NCBI GenBank assembly: GCA_947570505.1
Contig: CANOTH010000012.1
Location: 1-32,313, forward strand
Direction: 5' to 3'
Origin: an uncultured Candidatus Saccharibacteria bacterium
GTDB taxonomy: Bacteria > Patescibacteriota > Saccharimonadia > Saccharimonadales > Saccharimonadaceae
Length of the DNA stretch: 32,313 bases
Shown here: positions 15,077 through 23,365 of the stretch, piece after piece
Numbering within the stretch: the stretch's first letter is position 1
How the letters are laid out: each line of letters begins with the position of its first letter
Notes under the pieces: generated by a model
Seen by the model: the letters and a program-made list of their open reading frames with translations, nothing else
Databases searched by the model: none
What the model was told of the DNA's origin: nothing
Made by a program: the position numbers and the translations under genes

Positions 15077-16148
15077 TTTTTACCTCCGCGGTGATATTAT
15101 ATTTTTTAGTAGTAATTTTAAGCTTAGATCCTGGATCAATACCGCCCGTCACAATAGCATAACCTCGATCTAGTATACGTTCTGGATTAAGCGAATCAAG
15201 TAGGCGCATCTGTTGTAACATGTGCTGCTGTTGCTGCTCTAGATAAGCGAGAATACGGCGGCCAATTTCAACCTGCTTATCTGTACTACTGTGTTTAGCC
15301 AAATCGATTTGCTCAAAAATCCTATGTCGGATGCGCTCTAGACTAGTCTGGTTTTCTCGAGCGATAGCCTGACGATCGGGCACTAAGCGCTCGGCGGCAT
15401 TTGATGGCGTAGAAGCACGTACGTCGGCTGCCAAATCGGCCAGACTTTCATCAATCTCATGACCAATACCAGTCAATACTGGAATACGACTGGCCGCGAT
15501 TGCTCGAGCTAAATGTTCATCATTAAAAGCTGCGAGATCATCCGCACTGCCACCACCACGCAATAAAGCTATTACCTCAACTTCGCCATGTTGATTAAAA
15601 TGTTCTAAGGCACGAATCATCTGTTCACTCGCAGCTACACCCTGCACTGCAGTATTGATGGTATAAATTTGCAGACCACCCCAACGGTTATTGAGGATCT
15701 TCAAAAAGTCTATATACCCCGCGGCTGCTACGGATGAGATTACACCAATTTTACTAATTTTATCTGGCAGCTGACGTTTTTTGGCTGGATCGAACAAGCC
15801 TTCGGCCGCTAATTTTCGCTTGAGTAATTCAAAGCTTTTCTTAATACTGCCTTCGCCGACCGGGAGTATTTTGTGTACTGTCAGCGAGAATTTGCCCCAA
15901 CGGGTAAGTCCTGGGGTAGCCCAAACCTGAACTTTCATACCGTCAGCCAAGGCAATATTTAATTGACTAACAGTCATAAAACAGCCAATAGTCGATTCAG
16001 TATCTTTAAGATCAAAGAAAACCCATTTGTTTTGATTAATCTTGAAACTTGCCACCTCGCCTTCAACAACGAGGCTAGGAAACGCATAGTCTAATGACTG
16101 ATTGCAGAAATCAATAAATTGTGAGACCGTGAGTTTAAGCTCGGTCAT
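15057..16148 (-). CDS. xseA: exodeoxyribonuclease VII large subunit
   Basis: Catalytic subunit of ExoVII, which degrades single-stranded DNA to short oligonucleotides. N-terminal OB fold (LTVSQFIDFCNQSLDYAFPSLVVEGEVASFK), then the nuclease core RGGGSADDLAAFNDEHLARAI, IGHEIDESLADLAADVRASTPSNAAE, then a coiled-coil region and a GYAIVTGG strand. The ATG at 16148 is chosen because the family starts with the OB fold there; it lies inside the upstream gene (14-bp overlap). 363 aa is short for the family (~400-450), mainly through a trimmed coiled coil. Confidence 0.95.
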   Translation of the reverse strand: MTELKLTVSQFIDFCNQSLDYAFPSLVVEGEVASFKINQNKWVFFDLKDTESTIGCFMTVSQLNIALADGMKVQVWATPGLTRWGKFSLTVHKILPVGEGSIKKSFELLKRKLAAEGLFDPAKKRQLPDKISKIGVISSVAAAGYIDFLKILNNRWGGLQIYTINTAVQGVAASEQMIRALEHFNQHGEVEVIALLRGGGSADDLAAFNDEHLARAIAASRIPVLTGIGHEIDESLADLAADVRASTPSNAAERLVPDRQAIARENQTSLERIRHRIFEQIDLAKHSSTDKQVEIGRRILAYLEQQQQHMLQQMRLLDSLNPERILDRGYAIVTGGIDPGSKLKITTKKYNITAEVKNAIKRA

Positions 16149-17226
16149 TTTCGATTTCGGCTTTTTCTTTGCGACCAATCTTAGAAATAGAATGTTGATA
16201 AAAACCGTATCCACTAATAATCGTACTGGCTAAGACAATTACCCGAGTCATCAAAACCACTGTGCCAGCAATCGCTACAGGTACACCTAGGCTCACCATA
16301 ATGCCTGCCATACCTAGCTCATACAAACCATAAGGCACGATCGCCCCCATGACTGATCCAATTGCTTCGCCAATCATAATCTGAGGTAGAAGCTGCGGGT
16401 AACCTAAGCTGGCTGCCACAATCCAGTAAGTAGCAATTTCTAGAAAACTATACATAATGCCCCAGAGGATCGGGCGAATCAACATCTTCTTGTTGCGGCG
16501 AGCAGTAGTGAGATCTCCATGGATATCAAAGAGGTACTTATCAACCATTTTGCGATCGAGCACAGATTTTTTATGACCAAGGGTCAGTTTTTCTACCAGC
16601 CAGTTGCAAGAATTGGTGATGACTTTAGCAAACCAAGCAATGCGTTTTTTGCTACTGGCAATCACAATGACAATGGCAATTGCAGCAATAATACCCACAC
16701 TGAGCAAAGCCGTCACCCAAATTACCCAGCTGCCCGATGCGGGCACTCCGCCCGCGATTAACAAGGCAATAATAGCTACAATAGTCTGAGCTTGGTTAGC
16801 ACAAATTGTGATAATATAACGCAGTACGTACATGAAGCTAGACTGTCCAGCCGTAGCGCCAAAAGGTTTGAGCCGCCAAGTAATATAGCCTAATCCCCCC
16901 AAACCACCGGCCGGCACAGCATGGTTGACAAAATTTAACTCTAGTGAAACTCGCATTAGGGTACCGGCAGATATCTTCTTAGCATCTTTCTTAGCCGCCA
17001 TATAAGAAAAAAACATTTGGCCACAACAATAATACATAAATAGCTGCTCAGGGATCAATAACAGTAAGACGAAAATGTTAGTTTCGCCCAGGTGACGAAT
17101 CGCCTCTTTAATGTCATCAAAATTCTCGTAGACGACATAAATAATCAGCAGAAGTGTCACAACACTTAAAATCGTGCGAAAAGAAATTTTGAATTTCCGC
17201 TTGGATTTAGATTTTTCCTCAGACAT
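16135..17226 (-). CDS. LPG synthase/flippase-like integral membrane protein
   Basis: 363 aa with a basic cytoplasmic N-terminus and about eight hydrophobic segments. The order AGGLGGLGYITWRLKPFGAT, then later GSVMGAIVPYGLYELGMAGIMVSLGVP, is that of the lysylphosphatidylglycerol synthase membrane region (UPF0104/AglD-like). There is no C-terminal aminoacyltransferase domain, so it is more likely a lipid flippase or glycolipid-related protein. First gene of the xseA-xseB operon. Leaderless promoter with TACAAT 6 nt from the ATG. Confidence 0.85.
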   Translation of the reverse strand: MSEEKSKSKRKFKISFRTILSVVTLLLIIYVVYENFDDIKEAIRHLGETNIFVLLLLIPEQLFMYYCCGQMFFSYMAAKKDAKKISAGTLMRVSLELNFVNHAVPAGGLGGLGYITWRLKPFGATAGQSSFMYVLRYIITICANQAQTIVAIIALLIAGGVPASGSWVIWVTALLSVGIIAAIAIVIVIASSKKRIAWFAKVITNSCNWLVEKLTLGHKKSVLDRKMVDKYLFDIHGDLTTARRNKKMLIRPILWGIMYSFLEIATYWIVAASLGYPQLLPQIMIGEAIGSVMGAIVPYGLYELGMAGIMVSLGVPVAIAGTVVLMTRVIVLASTIISGYGFYQHSISKIGRKEKAEIENDRA

Positions 17227-17232
17227 GAGTAC

Positions 17233-17241
17233 ATTGTAACA
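17233..17241 (-). promoter_or_regulatory. extended -10 (TGTTACAAT), leaderless
   Basis: 6 nt from the ATG at 17226, back to back with the promoter of the methyltransferase gene. Confidence 0.65.
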
Positions 17242-17249
17242 TAAGTTCG

Positions 17250-17258
17250 TGCTATAAT
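17250..17258 (+). promoter_or_regulatory. extended -10 (TGCTATAAT), near-leaderless
   Basis: 10 nt before the ATG at 17269. AGAGGA lies between, but too close to the ATG to work as a normal ribosome site if transcription starts 6-7 nt after the -10. Confidence 0.65.
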
Positions 17259-17268
17259 TAAGAGGAAT

Positions 17269-18402
17269 ATGAAATATCTTGCGGTTTTAGGACGTCAGCC
17301 GAAAATTTCTCTGGCCGAGTTGGAGAGTCTATTTGAGAATGTGCAGCCAGCCGGTGAGACTTTAGCAGAGTTTAGCTTGAGCAATGATTCGTCTGGCTTT
17401 CCTGATATCCAGCGCCTAGGAGGCACTTTAAAGTTGGCTTATAGAATTGAGCTACCAATCGTGCAGTTTTTGAAAACTTTGCCCCCTGAAGGTAAGATTA
17501 CTTTGGGTTTGTCTGACTATTCTGTAGGTGCGAGTGCCTTTAAGGCTCAGGGTGAAGCTTTGAAGTTGAAACGAATTTTGACAAAGTTAAAACATAGTGT
17601 GCGAGTGGTACCAAATAAAGCCCCTATACTTTCGACCGCCACCAGTTTTCACAATCATCTCTGGACCGACAATAAGCTGGAGTTAATTAAATATGGCAAG
17701 ACTTTTTACCGTGTAATTGGAGTACAAAACATTGATGCTTATACAAAACGTGATCAGGTGCGACCAGCTCGCGATGCCAAGGTGGGGATGTTGCCTCCTA
17801 AATTAGCGCAGATTTTGATTAATTTGTGCGGTGAGTTGCCTAGCGGTTCTGTGTTACTAGACCCTTTCTGCGGTACTGGGGTGGTGCTTCAAGAAGGTAT
17901 GCTGATGGGCTATAAGGTAAAAGGTTCAGATCTCAGCGAGCGAATGGTGGAATATAGCGAGCGCAATTTACAATGGCTTACAAAAATGGAGGGTCTGGTG
18001 CCAAAATCTGCTGGAGTAGTGACCGTCGAGCAAGGTGATGCGGCTAGTCTAGAATGGCAAAGCCCAATCGACCTGGTAGCTTGTGAGACTTACCTCGGCC
18101 AGCCTATGTCATCAGCACCAGCCGAAATTAAGTTAAAACAAGAGAAGCAAGAATGTCGTAGTATCGTCCTTGGCTTTCTGAAAAACTTGGCTAGTCAGAT
18201 TACGAGCGATACTCCAGTCACGATTGCAGTGCCGGCCTGGCTGAGAAATAATGGTGAATACGAGCGGTTAAATTTGCTTGACGAAATTCAGAATCTGGGC
18301 TATAATGTAAAGAGATTTAGAAATCTGGGACAGAAAGACCTGTTGTATCACCGCGACGGACAAGTGGTGGCCAGAGAAATAATAGTTTTAAGGAAGAAAT
18401 AA
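17269..18402 (+). CDS. Trm11-like RNA (guanine-N2)-methyltransferase
   Basis: 377 aa. The N-terminal ~160 residues resemble the NFLD/THUMP-type RNA-binding part of Trm11/UPF0020 proteins. The C-terminal part is a Rossmann methyltransferase with SAM motif LLDPFCGTGVVLQEGMLMGY (about 200-219) and acidic VKGSDLSERMVEYSERN. The usual catalytic (D/N)PPY is replaced by CETYLGQP after IDLVA, as seen in Trm11-like bacterial homologues. A tRNA or rRNA target is likely. rpmA follows after 1 bp, so ribosome and RNA modification genes share a message. Confidence 0.8.
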   Translation: MKYLAVLGRQPKISLAELESLFENVQPAGETLAEFSLSNDSSGFPDIQRLGGTLKLAYRIELPIVQFLKTLPPEGKITLGLSDYSVGASAFKAQGEALKLKRILTKLKHSVRVVPNKAPILSTATSFHNHLWTDNKLELIKYGKTFYRVIGVQNIDAYTKRDQVRPARDAKVGMLPPKLAQILINLCGELPSGSVLLDPFCGTGVVLQEGMLMGYKVKGSDLSERMVEYSERNLQWLTKMEGLVPKSAGVVTVEQGDAASLEWQSPIDLVACETYLGQPMSSAPAEIKLKQEKQECRSIVLGFLKNLASQITSDTPVTIAVPAWLRNNGEYERLNLLDEIQNLGYNVKRFRNLGQKDLLYHRDGQVVAREIIVLRKK

Positions 18403-18403
18403 T

Positions 18404-18676
18404 ATGTCGCATGTCAAAGCTGGCGGTACCGCCAAAAACATCCATAATAATGCCGGTCAACGTCTCGGTGTGAAGCGCTTCGGTGGCCAAAAAGTTAAGA
18501 ACGGTGAAGTCTTGGTTCGTCAGACTGGTGCCACAAAAATTGCAGGTCCAGGTACTTATATGAGCCGCAATTTTACTATCCATGCCGCTAAAGACGGAGT
18601 GGTGACTTTCGTAAAGACGAAGAAGACTCATTTTTCCGGTCGCAATGTACCACGAGTGCGAGTAGAAGTTCGGTAG
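18404..18676 (+). CDS. rpmA: 50S ribosomal protein bL27
   Basis: 90 aa, peptidyl-transferase-proximal ribosomal protein. The core NAGQRLGVKRFGGQKVKNGEVLVRQTGATKIAGPGTYMSRNFTIHAAKDGVVTF is diagnostic. The N-terminus MSHVKAGGTAKNIHN departs from the common MAHKKGGGS(T/S)RNGRDS form but keeps the G-rich tail that reaches the active site. No prepeptide. The start lies 1 bp after the methyltransferase stop, with AGGA in the end of that gene. Confidence 0.96.
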   Translation: MSHVKAGGTAKNIHNNAGQRLGVKRFGGQKVKNGEVLVRQTGATKIAGPGTYMSRNFTIHAAKDGVVTFVKTKKTHFSGRNVPRVRVEVR

Positions 18677-18699
18677 AATCTGTACAAGAAGTTGGTGTA

Positions 18700-18728
18700 A
18701 AAATACCCTGGGTGGCCCAGGGTATTTT
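18700..18728. terminator. bidirectional intrinsic terminator
   Basis: A long stem (AATACCCTGGG/CCCAGGGTATT) with a TGG loop and T-rich flanks on both strands, between rpmA (+) and the converging 18753 gene (-). Confidence 0.88.
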
Positions 18729-18752
18729 GTTGCGCAACAAAATATTCAGCGA

Positions 18753-19433
18753 CTATCCATACGGATCAGTTAAGCCTTTAGATTCGGCGCAGATAGTAAA
18801 AAGACGAATATACTTACGACAAAGCTTCCGGACTGGAGCCATATCGGGTGTATTCTCGTCGCGAGGGTAAAGCTGAAATACTGTCGGCATTACTTCCAGA
18901 GTCAGCAAAATTTCTTGCTGCATTTTGTTATCTTTAGCTATTAGACAAACATTATACATATTAATTATTTTTTTCGCGGGCTTAGGCCCATAAGCCAACT
19001 TGATAAATTCAGCTTTTTGTCTGGCGAATTTTTGCCTAGCCAGCTGCAACTGTTTAGAAATTTCGATGTTGGCTTTCGTCTGAGCTAGACTATTCAGCTT
19101 CTGGGACTGCTGAAAGAGCAGATGTTCATAAAAAGCAGTTTCTAAAAGGTCACCAGCTAGACAAAAGTGAGCCACGATTTCTCCGGTGATTAATGGTTGA
19201 ATCGCCCTAAATGGTAGACCATTGGGGCAATTTGCACCAGCAAAACAATGGTTTTTAGCTGCGACTATAAACAATGATTCCACCCAAGCCCGGCTACGGA
19301 AGCCATTGTGCTGTAAAATTTCTTCACCACTACAGCGAAAACGATAGGCCAATTGGTAGAGGGTACCTAAGTACTCCAGTACGCAGCAGTCAGATAAGTT
19401 ACGTTGGATAAAAGTATCGACATCCAGTTTCAA
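18753..19433 (-). CDS. hypothetical helical protein
   Basis: No family recognised. 226 aa, soluble, mostly helical, with ten or so cysteines (notably DCCVLEYLG, NHCFAGANCPNG, AHFCLAG). A central coiled-coil-like stretch (LFQQSQKLNSLAQTKANIEI, QLQLARQKFARQKAEF) lies at ~105-145. There is no ATG before the conserved-looking part; the likely start is TTG at 19433, about 10 nt after GGGG. It has a consensus promoter (19487-19515) and a palindrome in the leader, suggesting regulated expression. Confidence 0.65.
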   Translation of the reverse strand: MKLDVDTFIQRNLSDCCVLEYLGTLYQLAYRFRCSGEEILQHNGFRSRAWVESLFIVAAKNHCFAGANCPNGLPFRAIQPLITGEIVAHFCLAGDLLETAFYEHLLFQQSQKLNSLAQTKANIEISKQLQLARQKFARQKAEFIKLAYGPKPAKKIINMYNVCLIAKDNKMQQEILLTLEVMPTVFQLYPRDENTPDMAPVRKLCRKYIRLFTICAESKGLTDPYG

Positions 19434-19463
19434 CTCACTCGCACCCCTTTCTGAGAAGATTCT

Positions 19464-19478
19464 GAGGTATAATACCTC
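19464..19478. promoter_or_regulatory. palindrome in leader, possible operator
   Basis: GAGGTAT-A-ATACCTC, 7-bp perfect arms, just downstream of the predicted start site of the 18753-19433 gene. It could be a repressor site or a short leader hairpin. Confidence 0.4.
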
Positions 19479-19486
19479 CTCTTTCT

Positions 19487-19515
19487 ATTGTATCACAGAT
19501 TTAACATAAAGTCAA
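19487..19515 (-). promoter_or_regulatory. promoter (TTGACT-17-TACAAT)
   Basis: Consensus spacing with a near-perfect -35; transcription towards the gene starting at 19433, leader ~45 nt. Confidence 0.7.
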
Positions 19516-19537
19516 TATGCTAATGTTAAAAGGGGTG

Positions 19538-19546
19538 TGCTATAAT
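19538..19546 (+). promoter_or_regulatory. extended -10 (TGCTATAAT), leaderless
   Basis: 6 nt before the ATG at 19553. It decides the start of the aldolase fusion: the longer frame from 19517 would begin upstream of the -10. Confidence 0.75.
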
Positions 19547-19552
19547 ATTAGC

Positions 19553-21457
19553 ATGAGCAAGATTTTGATTATTGGGAATGTACTGAAGGATGTTTATCTG
19601 AAGTTGGACGAACGACAGAATGATTTTGAAGTAGATGAACGTGGCATTAATTGGCTGGAGCTTGGTTTTAATGGCGATGCGCATAAGTTCTTTCATCGCA
19701 CAAGTGTTTTTGGCGGAGCGGCAGTTTCCCTATCAGTCTTGAACCAACTGGGGGTAGAGGGGACAATTCTAAATTCGAGAACGGAGATTAAGGCGGGGGA
19801 GTTAACTTGGTCGGACGATCCGGCGGATTATCGTTATATTTTGTCTTGTCGGGGTGGGATCACTTATTTCGTACCAGCCGAACGCAAGCCAACTGACTGG
19901 GCTATGCCTAAAGGTACTCCAGAGTGGATTCTGGTAGACCGCTCTACCAATGTTTCGAATCGTTTAGTGGACGAGTTAAAGAATTTTTTGAAGTTTTCGC
20001 ATGGGACAAAGTTAGCTGTGCATAGCGAAAAGCATACTACTCCAGCTGGACAAAAGTTGATAGAAATGGCTGATGTACTGTTTATCGAAGACGAGGCGCC
20101 GGTTCATCGCGAGGAGAAGATCGTTGATAAGATTGAGGTTGATCAGCCCAATACTCAACTAGTCTGCCACATTAGCCCGCGTAAGCTGAGCTTGGGTGGG
20201 GCTGAGGAGAGTTGGAATTTGGATCGAGCGGACATGATGACACATCTCACGGTGTATTCTACGATTGTAGCCACAGTTTTGGGTGTGATTGCAGTCGGGG
20301 GGACGGCTTCGGATGCGTTACTTTGGGCTAAAATTAATGCCGAAAATGCCACTTTAAATGGGTCATTGGCGGCCGATAAGTTGCGTGAGTTAGCAGAACG
20401 TGAACTAGCCAAGCGCAGCAGCTTGAAACTAATTGCACGTTCGCTGCTAAATCCGGGTAAAGGGATTCTAGCTCTTGACGAAGGTAAGGCTAGCTTGGTA
20501 CGAAGATTTGAGAAATTTGGTATTGTCAGCGATAGCCAGAACCAGCAGGATTTTTATCAGATTATGCTGACTAATCCAGGATTACAAGATTATATTAGCG
20601 GGGTGATTTTGAGTGATAAACTTTCGCGTCAGCAGCTGTCTAATGGTCGTAGTGTGTTAGAGTTCTTGACTAGTCGAGGGGTGATCTCGGGGATTAAGGT
20701 TGACTTAGGACTCACTAGCACGATGGACCCCCGCGAAAAGTGGACCCAGAATCATCCTGGCTTGGCTGAAGAGTTACGTCAAAGTTACGAGCACGGTTTT
20801 CGGTTTGCTAAGTGTCGCGCGGCTTTCCAGGTTTCGGAGAAGGAGCCAGATTTCTTCGTGGTAGAACGTAATACTACGAAACTGGCAACTTTTGCCAAGG
20901 AAGCACAGCTAGCAGGCTTAGTGCCGATGGTTGAGATAGACGTTGCGACAGCTGGAGATTATACGATTGAGAAGTGTGCCGAAGTCAAGGCGAGGCTGCT
21001 AGCAAAGTTGTTTGAGCGCCTGTCCGAGAGACAGGTGAGTTTGAATGGATGTATTTTGAAGTGTGGAATGGTGCGAAGTGGCAATAAGGCAGAGGAGGCT
21101 GCTAGCGCCCACGAAATCGGGGTGGCGACTGCAGCGATTTTGAAGCATGCCGTACCGCGATATATGGCAGGTGTGGTGCTGCTCAGCGGTGGCCAAGAAC
21201 CGAAGATTGCTACAAAAAATTTGACCGCAATTATGCAGGAATCGCCCTTCCCTTGGCCAGTCAGTTTTGCGTTCTCTCGAGCTTTGGAAGAGCCAGTACT
21301 CGCAACATGGAAAGGTGATAATGCCAATATTAAGGCTGCCCAAGCGGCTCTGGGGCGACATTTAGCGGCGAATGCTGATGCCCTGCATTATTTACAGGTG
21401 GAGCCGCGCGGAGGAGCGAGCAGTGCTGATCAGATTGGAGTACTGGACTGGAATTAG
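19553..21457 (+). CDS. fusion of PfkB-like (ribokinase-fold) domain and class I fructose-bisphosphate aldolase
   Basis: 634 aa. Residues 1-~280 look like a PfkB sugar kinase: ILIIGNVLKDVYLKL, FGGAAVSLSVLNQLG (53-67), ADVLFIEDEAPV. The catalytic DTxGAGD motif is not visible where expected (~228-240); that stretch reads THLTVYSTIVAT. Residues ~290-634 are a complete class I aldolase: Asp309 (ILALDEG), Lys382 (GIKVD), Lys420 (FAKCR), Glu461, Schiff-base Lys503 (ILKCGM), LSGGQ (544-548), Arg576. So aldolase activity (fructose-1,6-bisphosphate to DHAP and glyceraldehyde-3-phosphate) is well supported; kinase activity is doubtful. Leaderless start. It faces pyk-pgk. Confidence 0.88.
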   Translation: MSKILIIGNVLKDVYLKLDERQNDFEVDERGINWLELGFNGDAHKFFHRTSVFGGAAVSLSVLNQLGVEGTILNSRTEIKAGELTWSDDPADYRYILSCRGGITYFVPAERKPTDWAMPKGTPEWILVDRSTNVSNRLVDELKNFLKFSHGTKLAVHSEKHTTPAGQKLIEMADVLFIEDEAPVHREEKIVDKIEVDQPNTQLVCHISPRKLSLGGAEESWNLDRADMMTHLTVYSTIVATVLGVIAVGGTASDALLWAKINAENATLNGSLAADKLRELAERELAKRSSLKLIARSLLNPGKGILALDEGKASLVRRFEKFGIVSDSQNQQDFYQIMLTNPGLQDYISGVILSDKLSRQQLSNGRSVLEFLTSRGVISGIKVDLGLTSTMDPREKWTQNHPGLAEELRQSYEHGFRFAKCRAAFQVSEKEPDFFVVERNTTKLATFAKEAQLAGLVPMVEIDVATAGDYTIEKCAEVKARLLAKLFERLSERQVSLNGCILKCGMVRSGNKAEEAASAHEIGVATAAILKHAVPRYMAGVVLLSGGQEPKIATKNLTAIMQESPFPWPVSFAFSRALEEPVLATWKGDNANIKAAQAALGRHLAANADALHYLQVEPRGGASSADQIGVLDWN

Positions 21458-21487
21458 TAGTATAGGTGGTGGAGTGCGAAAGCAAGC

Positions 21488-21524
21488 AAAAAGAGCGATA
21501 CTTCTAATCGTATCGCTCTTTTAA
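21488..21524. terminator. bidirectional intrinsic terminator
   Basis: Stem AAAAGAGCGATAC/GTATCGCTCTTTT with an 8-base loop between the converging aldolase fusion and rplY. Confidence 0.9.
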
Positions 21525-21536
21525 TACCGTGACAGA

Positions 21537-22193
21537 TTACTCTGTCTTGGTTTCTTCAGCTGGAGCCTCGGCAGTTTCAGCAGTAGTACTCTCGGCAGCC
21601 TTTTGATCTTCGGCTTCTCGAGCAGCAGCTTCGGCAGCAGGATCATAGACGTTAGCAATCACTGTACTAGTGCTTAACTCTTTATCGGCCAATGCGACAC
21701 CTTGAGGCAATTCCAAATCAGCGATAGTTAGCTTATCATCAACCTTAGCCAGCTTAGAACCATCCACTAATAATTCTTTCGGCAAATCTGACGGTTTGGC
21801 CTTGACATCAACTTCCTCAAGTACCATAAGAATTACGTAGTGCAACTTAGCAGCTTCTGACTCATCAAATCCGGTAACTTTGATTGGTGTAGTAGCTTCA
21901 ACCACTTCATCAGCCGAGATAGCCTGAAACTCCACATTCATAATGCGGCGGCTCACTGGGTCAATCGCCACATCTTTGACAATCGCAAGTTGGCTCTGAC
22001 CGTCTAAGACTAATTCTAGAGGCGAGTGATAGCCAGCTTCTTGCAAAGCCTTCTCGGTGGCATTATAAACCGAAGCAGCCATGACTGGCTCTCCAGCCCC
22101 ATAAACTACCGATGGAATCATACCGTCAGCACGTAAAGCTTTGAGCTTCTTGCCCTGAACGGTGCGTTTTTCTAGAGATAACTGATTTGACAT
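21537..22193 (-). CDS. rplY: 50S ribosomal protein bL25 (CTC/TL5 form)
   Basis: 218 aa, 5S-rRNA-binding ribosomal protein of the long CTC type. The N-terminal domain (LEKRTVQGKKLKALRADGMIPSVVYG ... AIVKDVAIDPVSRRIMNVEFQAI) is followed by a beta domain and an acidic Ala/Glu-rich C-terminal tail. The ATG at 22193 (MSNQLSLEK) is chosen because the family starts there; GGAG lies 11 nt upstream, a long spacing. A longer frame would run back into pgk. Last gene of pyk-pgk-rplY, 50 bp after pgk. Confidence 0.93.
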   Translation of the reverse strand: MSNQLSLEKRTVQGKKLKALRADGMIPSVVYGAGEPVMAASVYNATEKALQEAGYHSPLELVLDGQSQLAIVKDVAIDPVSRRIMNVEFQAISADEVVEATTPIKVTGFDESEAAKLHYVILMVLEEVDVKAKPSDLPKELLVDGSKLAKVDDKLTIADLELPQGVALADKELSTSTVIANVYDPAAEAAAREAEDQKAAESTTAETAEAPAEETKTE

Positions 22194-22243
22194 ATAAATT
22201 TTAACTCCTTTTTCTGAACGTTCTTGATCTTTTTGAAATTTTA

Positions 22244-23350
22244 TCACAAATCCTCTAATCCGTCTAGACCAGGCAGTTTTTCTCCACAGAGAAGCTCAAG
22301 AGCCGCACCGCCGCCAGTCGAAACAAGAGAATACCGTAAACTTGGATCCTCGGCGCTAAGTTCCTCTACGAAGCCAGCAGTATCACCGCCACAGATAATG
22401 GAAGTAATCTCGTGATGCTCGCCTAAATACTTCGCTAGAATAGTCGAGGCGGTAGCATAGGCAGCATCTTCCACCTTGCCAAGGACTCCATTCCAAAGCA
22501 CAGTACGGGCAGTCTGAACCATTTCTATAAGCTTAGCCGTGGCGACTGGACCGATATCTAGTTTGGCACCATCGCCCGCCGTGTCAAAATCCTCGGCCAC
22601 AATCAACTTAGGATTATTGGACTGATATCCGTCAGCCGCAATCTTACCACCCACAAAAATCTGGTCAGATAAGGGCAGGAATTTATCAATCAAAGGCTGT
22701 TTATCAGCAACTTTGGCACCCCCAATTACCACTACGAAGGGTCGCTGAGGTTCTTGGATCACACTCTCTAAAGTCGTCACTTCTTTCTCAAGTAACAAGC
22801 CAGCTACTGAGGGCAGCAGGCGCGTAATAGCATCGGTCGAAGCATGGCCACGATGTATTACCGCAAAGCCATCCTGTACAAATAGCTCAGCATGAGTCGA
22901 ATCGACGATCTCGCGTACATATTCTTCATCATTAGCTTCCTCGGCCGTAGAAAAACGCAAATTCTCTAACAATAGAATTCCACCCTGCGGCAAAGCCTCG
23001 ACAGCCATTTCTACCTCTGGACCAGAAACATCATCAACGAAACTGACTGCTGTACCCGGCAGTAGCTCGGCTAGGCGCTCGGCGACTAACTTGAGGGACA
23101 GAGCTTGATCGTGTTTCCCATCCGGCCGACCAAGATGAGACATTAGGATGATTTTAGCTGCGTCGTGTTCCAGCAGATACTTAATAGTAGGAAGGCTAGC
23201 CTGAATCCGCAGATCACTGGCAATTCGCATCTGCGCAGTGCCAGAATGGCTTTCGCTATCAATTGGCTCCAGCGGCACGTTGTAATCCGTACGAACTAAA
23301 ATAATCTGATCGGCGACATTGACATCGCGAATAGTTTTTTTGTGAAACAT
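22244..23350 (-). CDS. pgk: phosphoglycerate kinase
   Basis: Cytoplasmic glycolytic enzyme, 1,3-bisphosphoglycerate + ADP to 3-phosphoglycerate + ATP. Seen: RTDYNVPLEP near the N-terminus, MSHLGRPDGK, LLLENLRFS, VIGGAKVADK, WNGVLGKVE (usually WNGPMGVFE), CGGDTAGFVEEL and STGGGAALELL. 368 aa is shorter than the usual ~390-400, with some loop trimming, but all substrate and nucleotide motifs are present. It starts 15 bp after pyk, preceded by GAGG. Ends in TGA, showing that UGA is a stop in this genome. Confidence 0.96.
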   Translation of the reverse strand: MFHKKTIRDVNVADQIILVRTDYNVPLEPIDSESHSGTAQMRIASDLRIQASLPTIKYLLEHDAAKIILMSHLGRPDGKHDQALSLKLVAERLAELLPGTAVSFVDDVSGPEVEMAVEALPQGGILLLENLRFSTAEEANDEEYVREIVDSTHAELFVQDGFAVIHRGHASTDAITRLLPSVAGLLLEKEVTTLESVIQEPQRPFVVVIGGAKVADKQPLIDKFLPLSDQIFVGGKIAADGYQSNNPKLIVAEDFDTAGDGAKLDIGPVATAKLIEMVQTARTVLWNGVLGKVEDAAYATASTILAKYLGEHHEITSIICGGDTAGFVEELSAEDPSLRYSLVSTGGGAALELLCGEKLPGLDGLEDL

Positions 23351-23365
23351 TAACCTCCTCGGATT

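Noticed and set aside
20959-21361. Two ~120-codon minus-strand frames opposite the aldolase domain
   Set aside because: The aldolase active-site residues are all in the plus-strand frame; the antisense frames show no protein-like pattern.
22244-22246. UGA read as glycine (Gracilibacteria/SR1 code)
   Set aside because: pgk ends properly at TGA, and no conserved gene here needs TGA as a sense codon.
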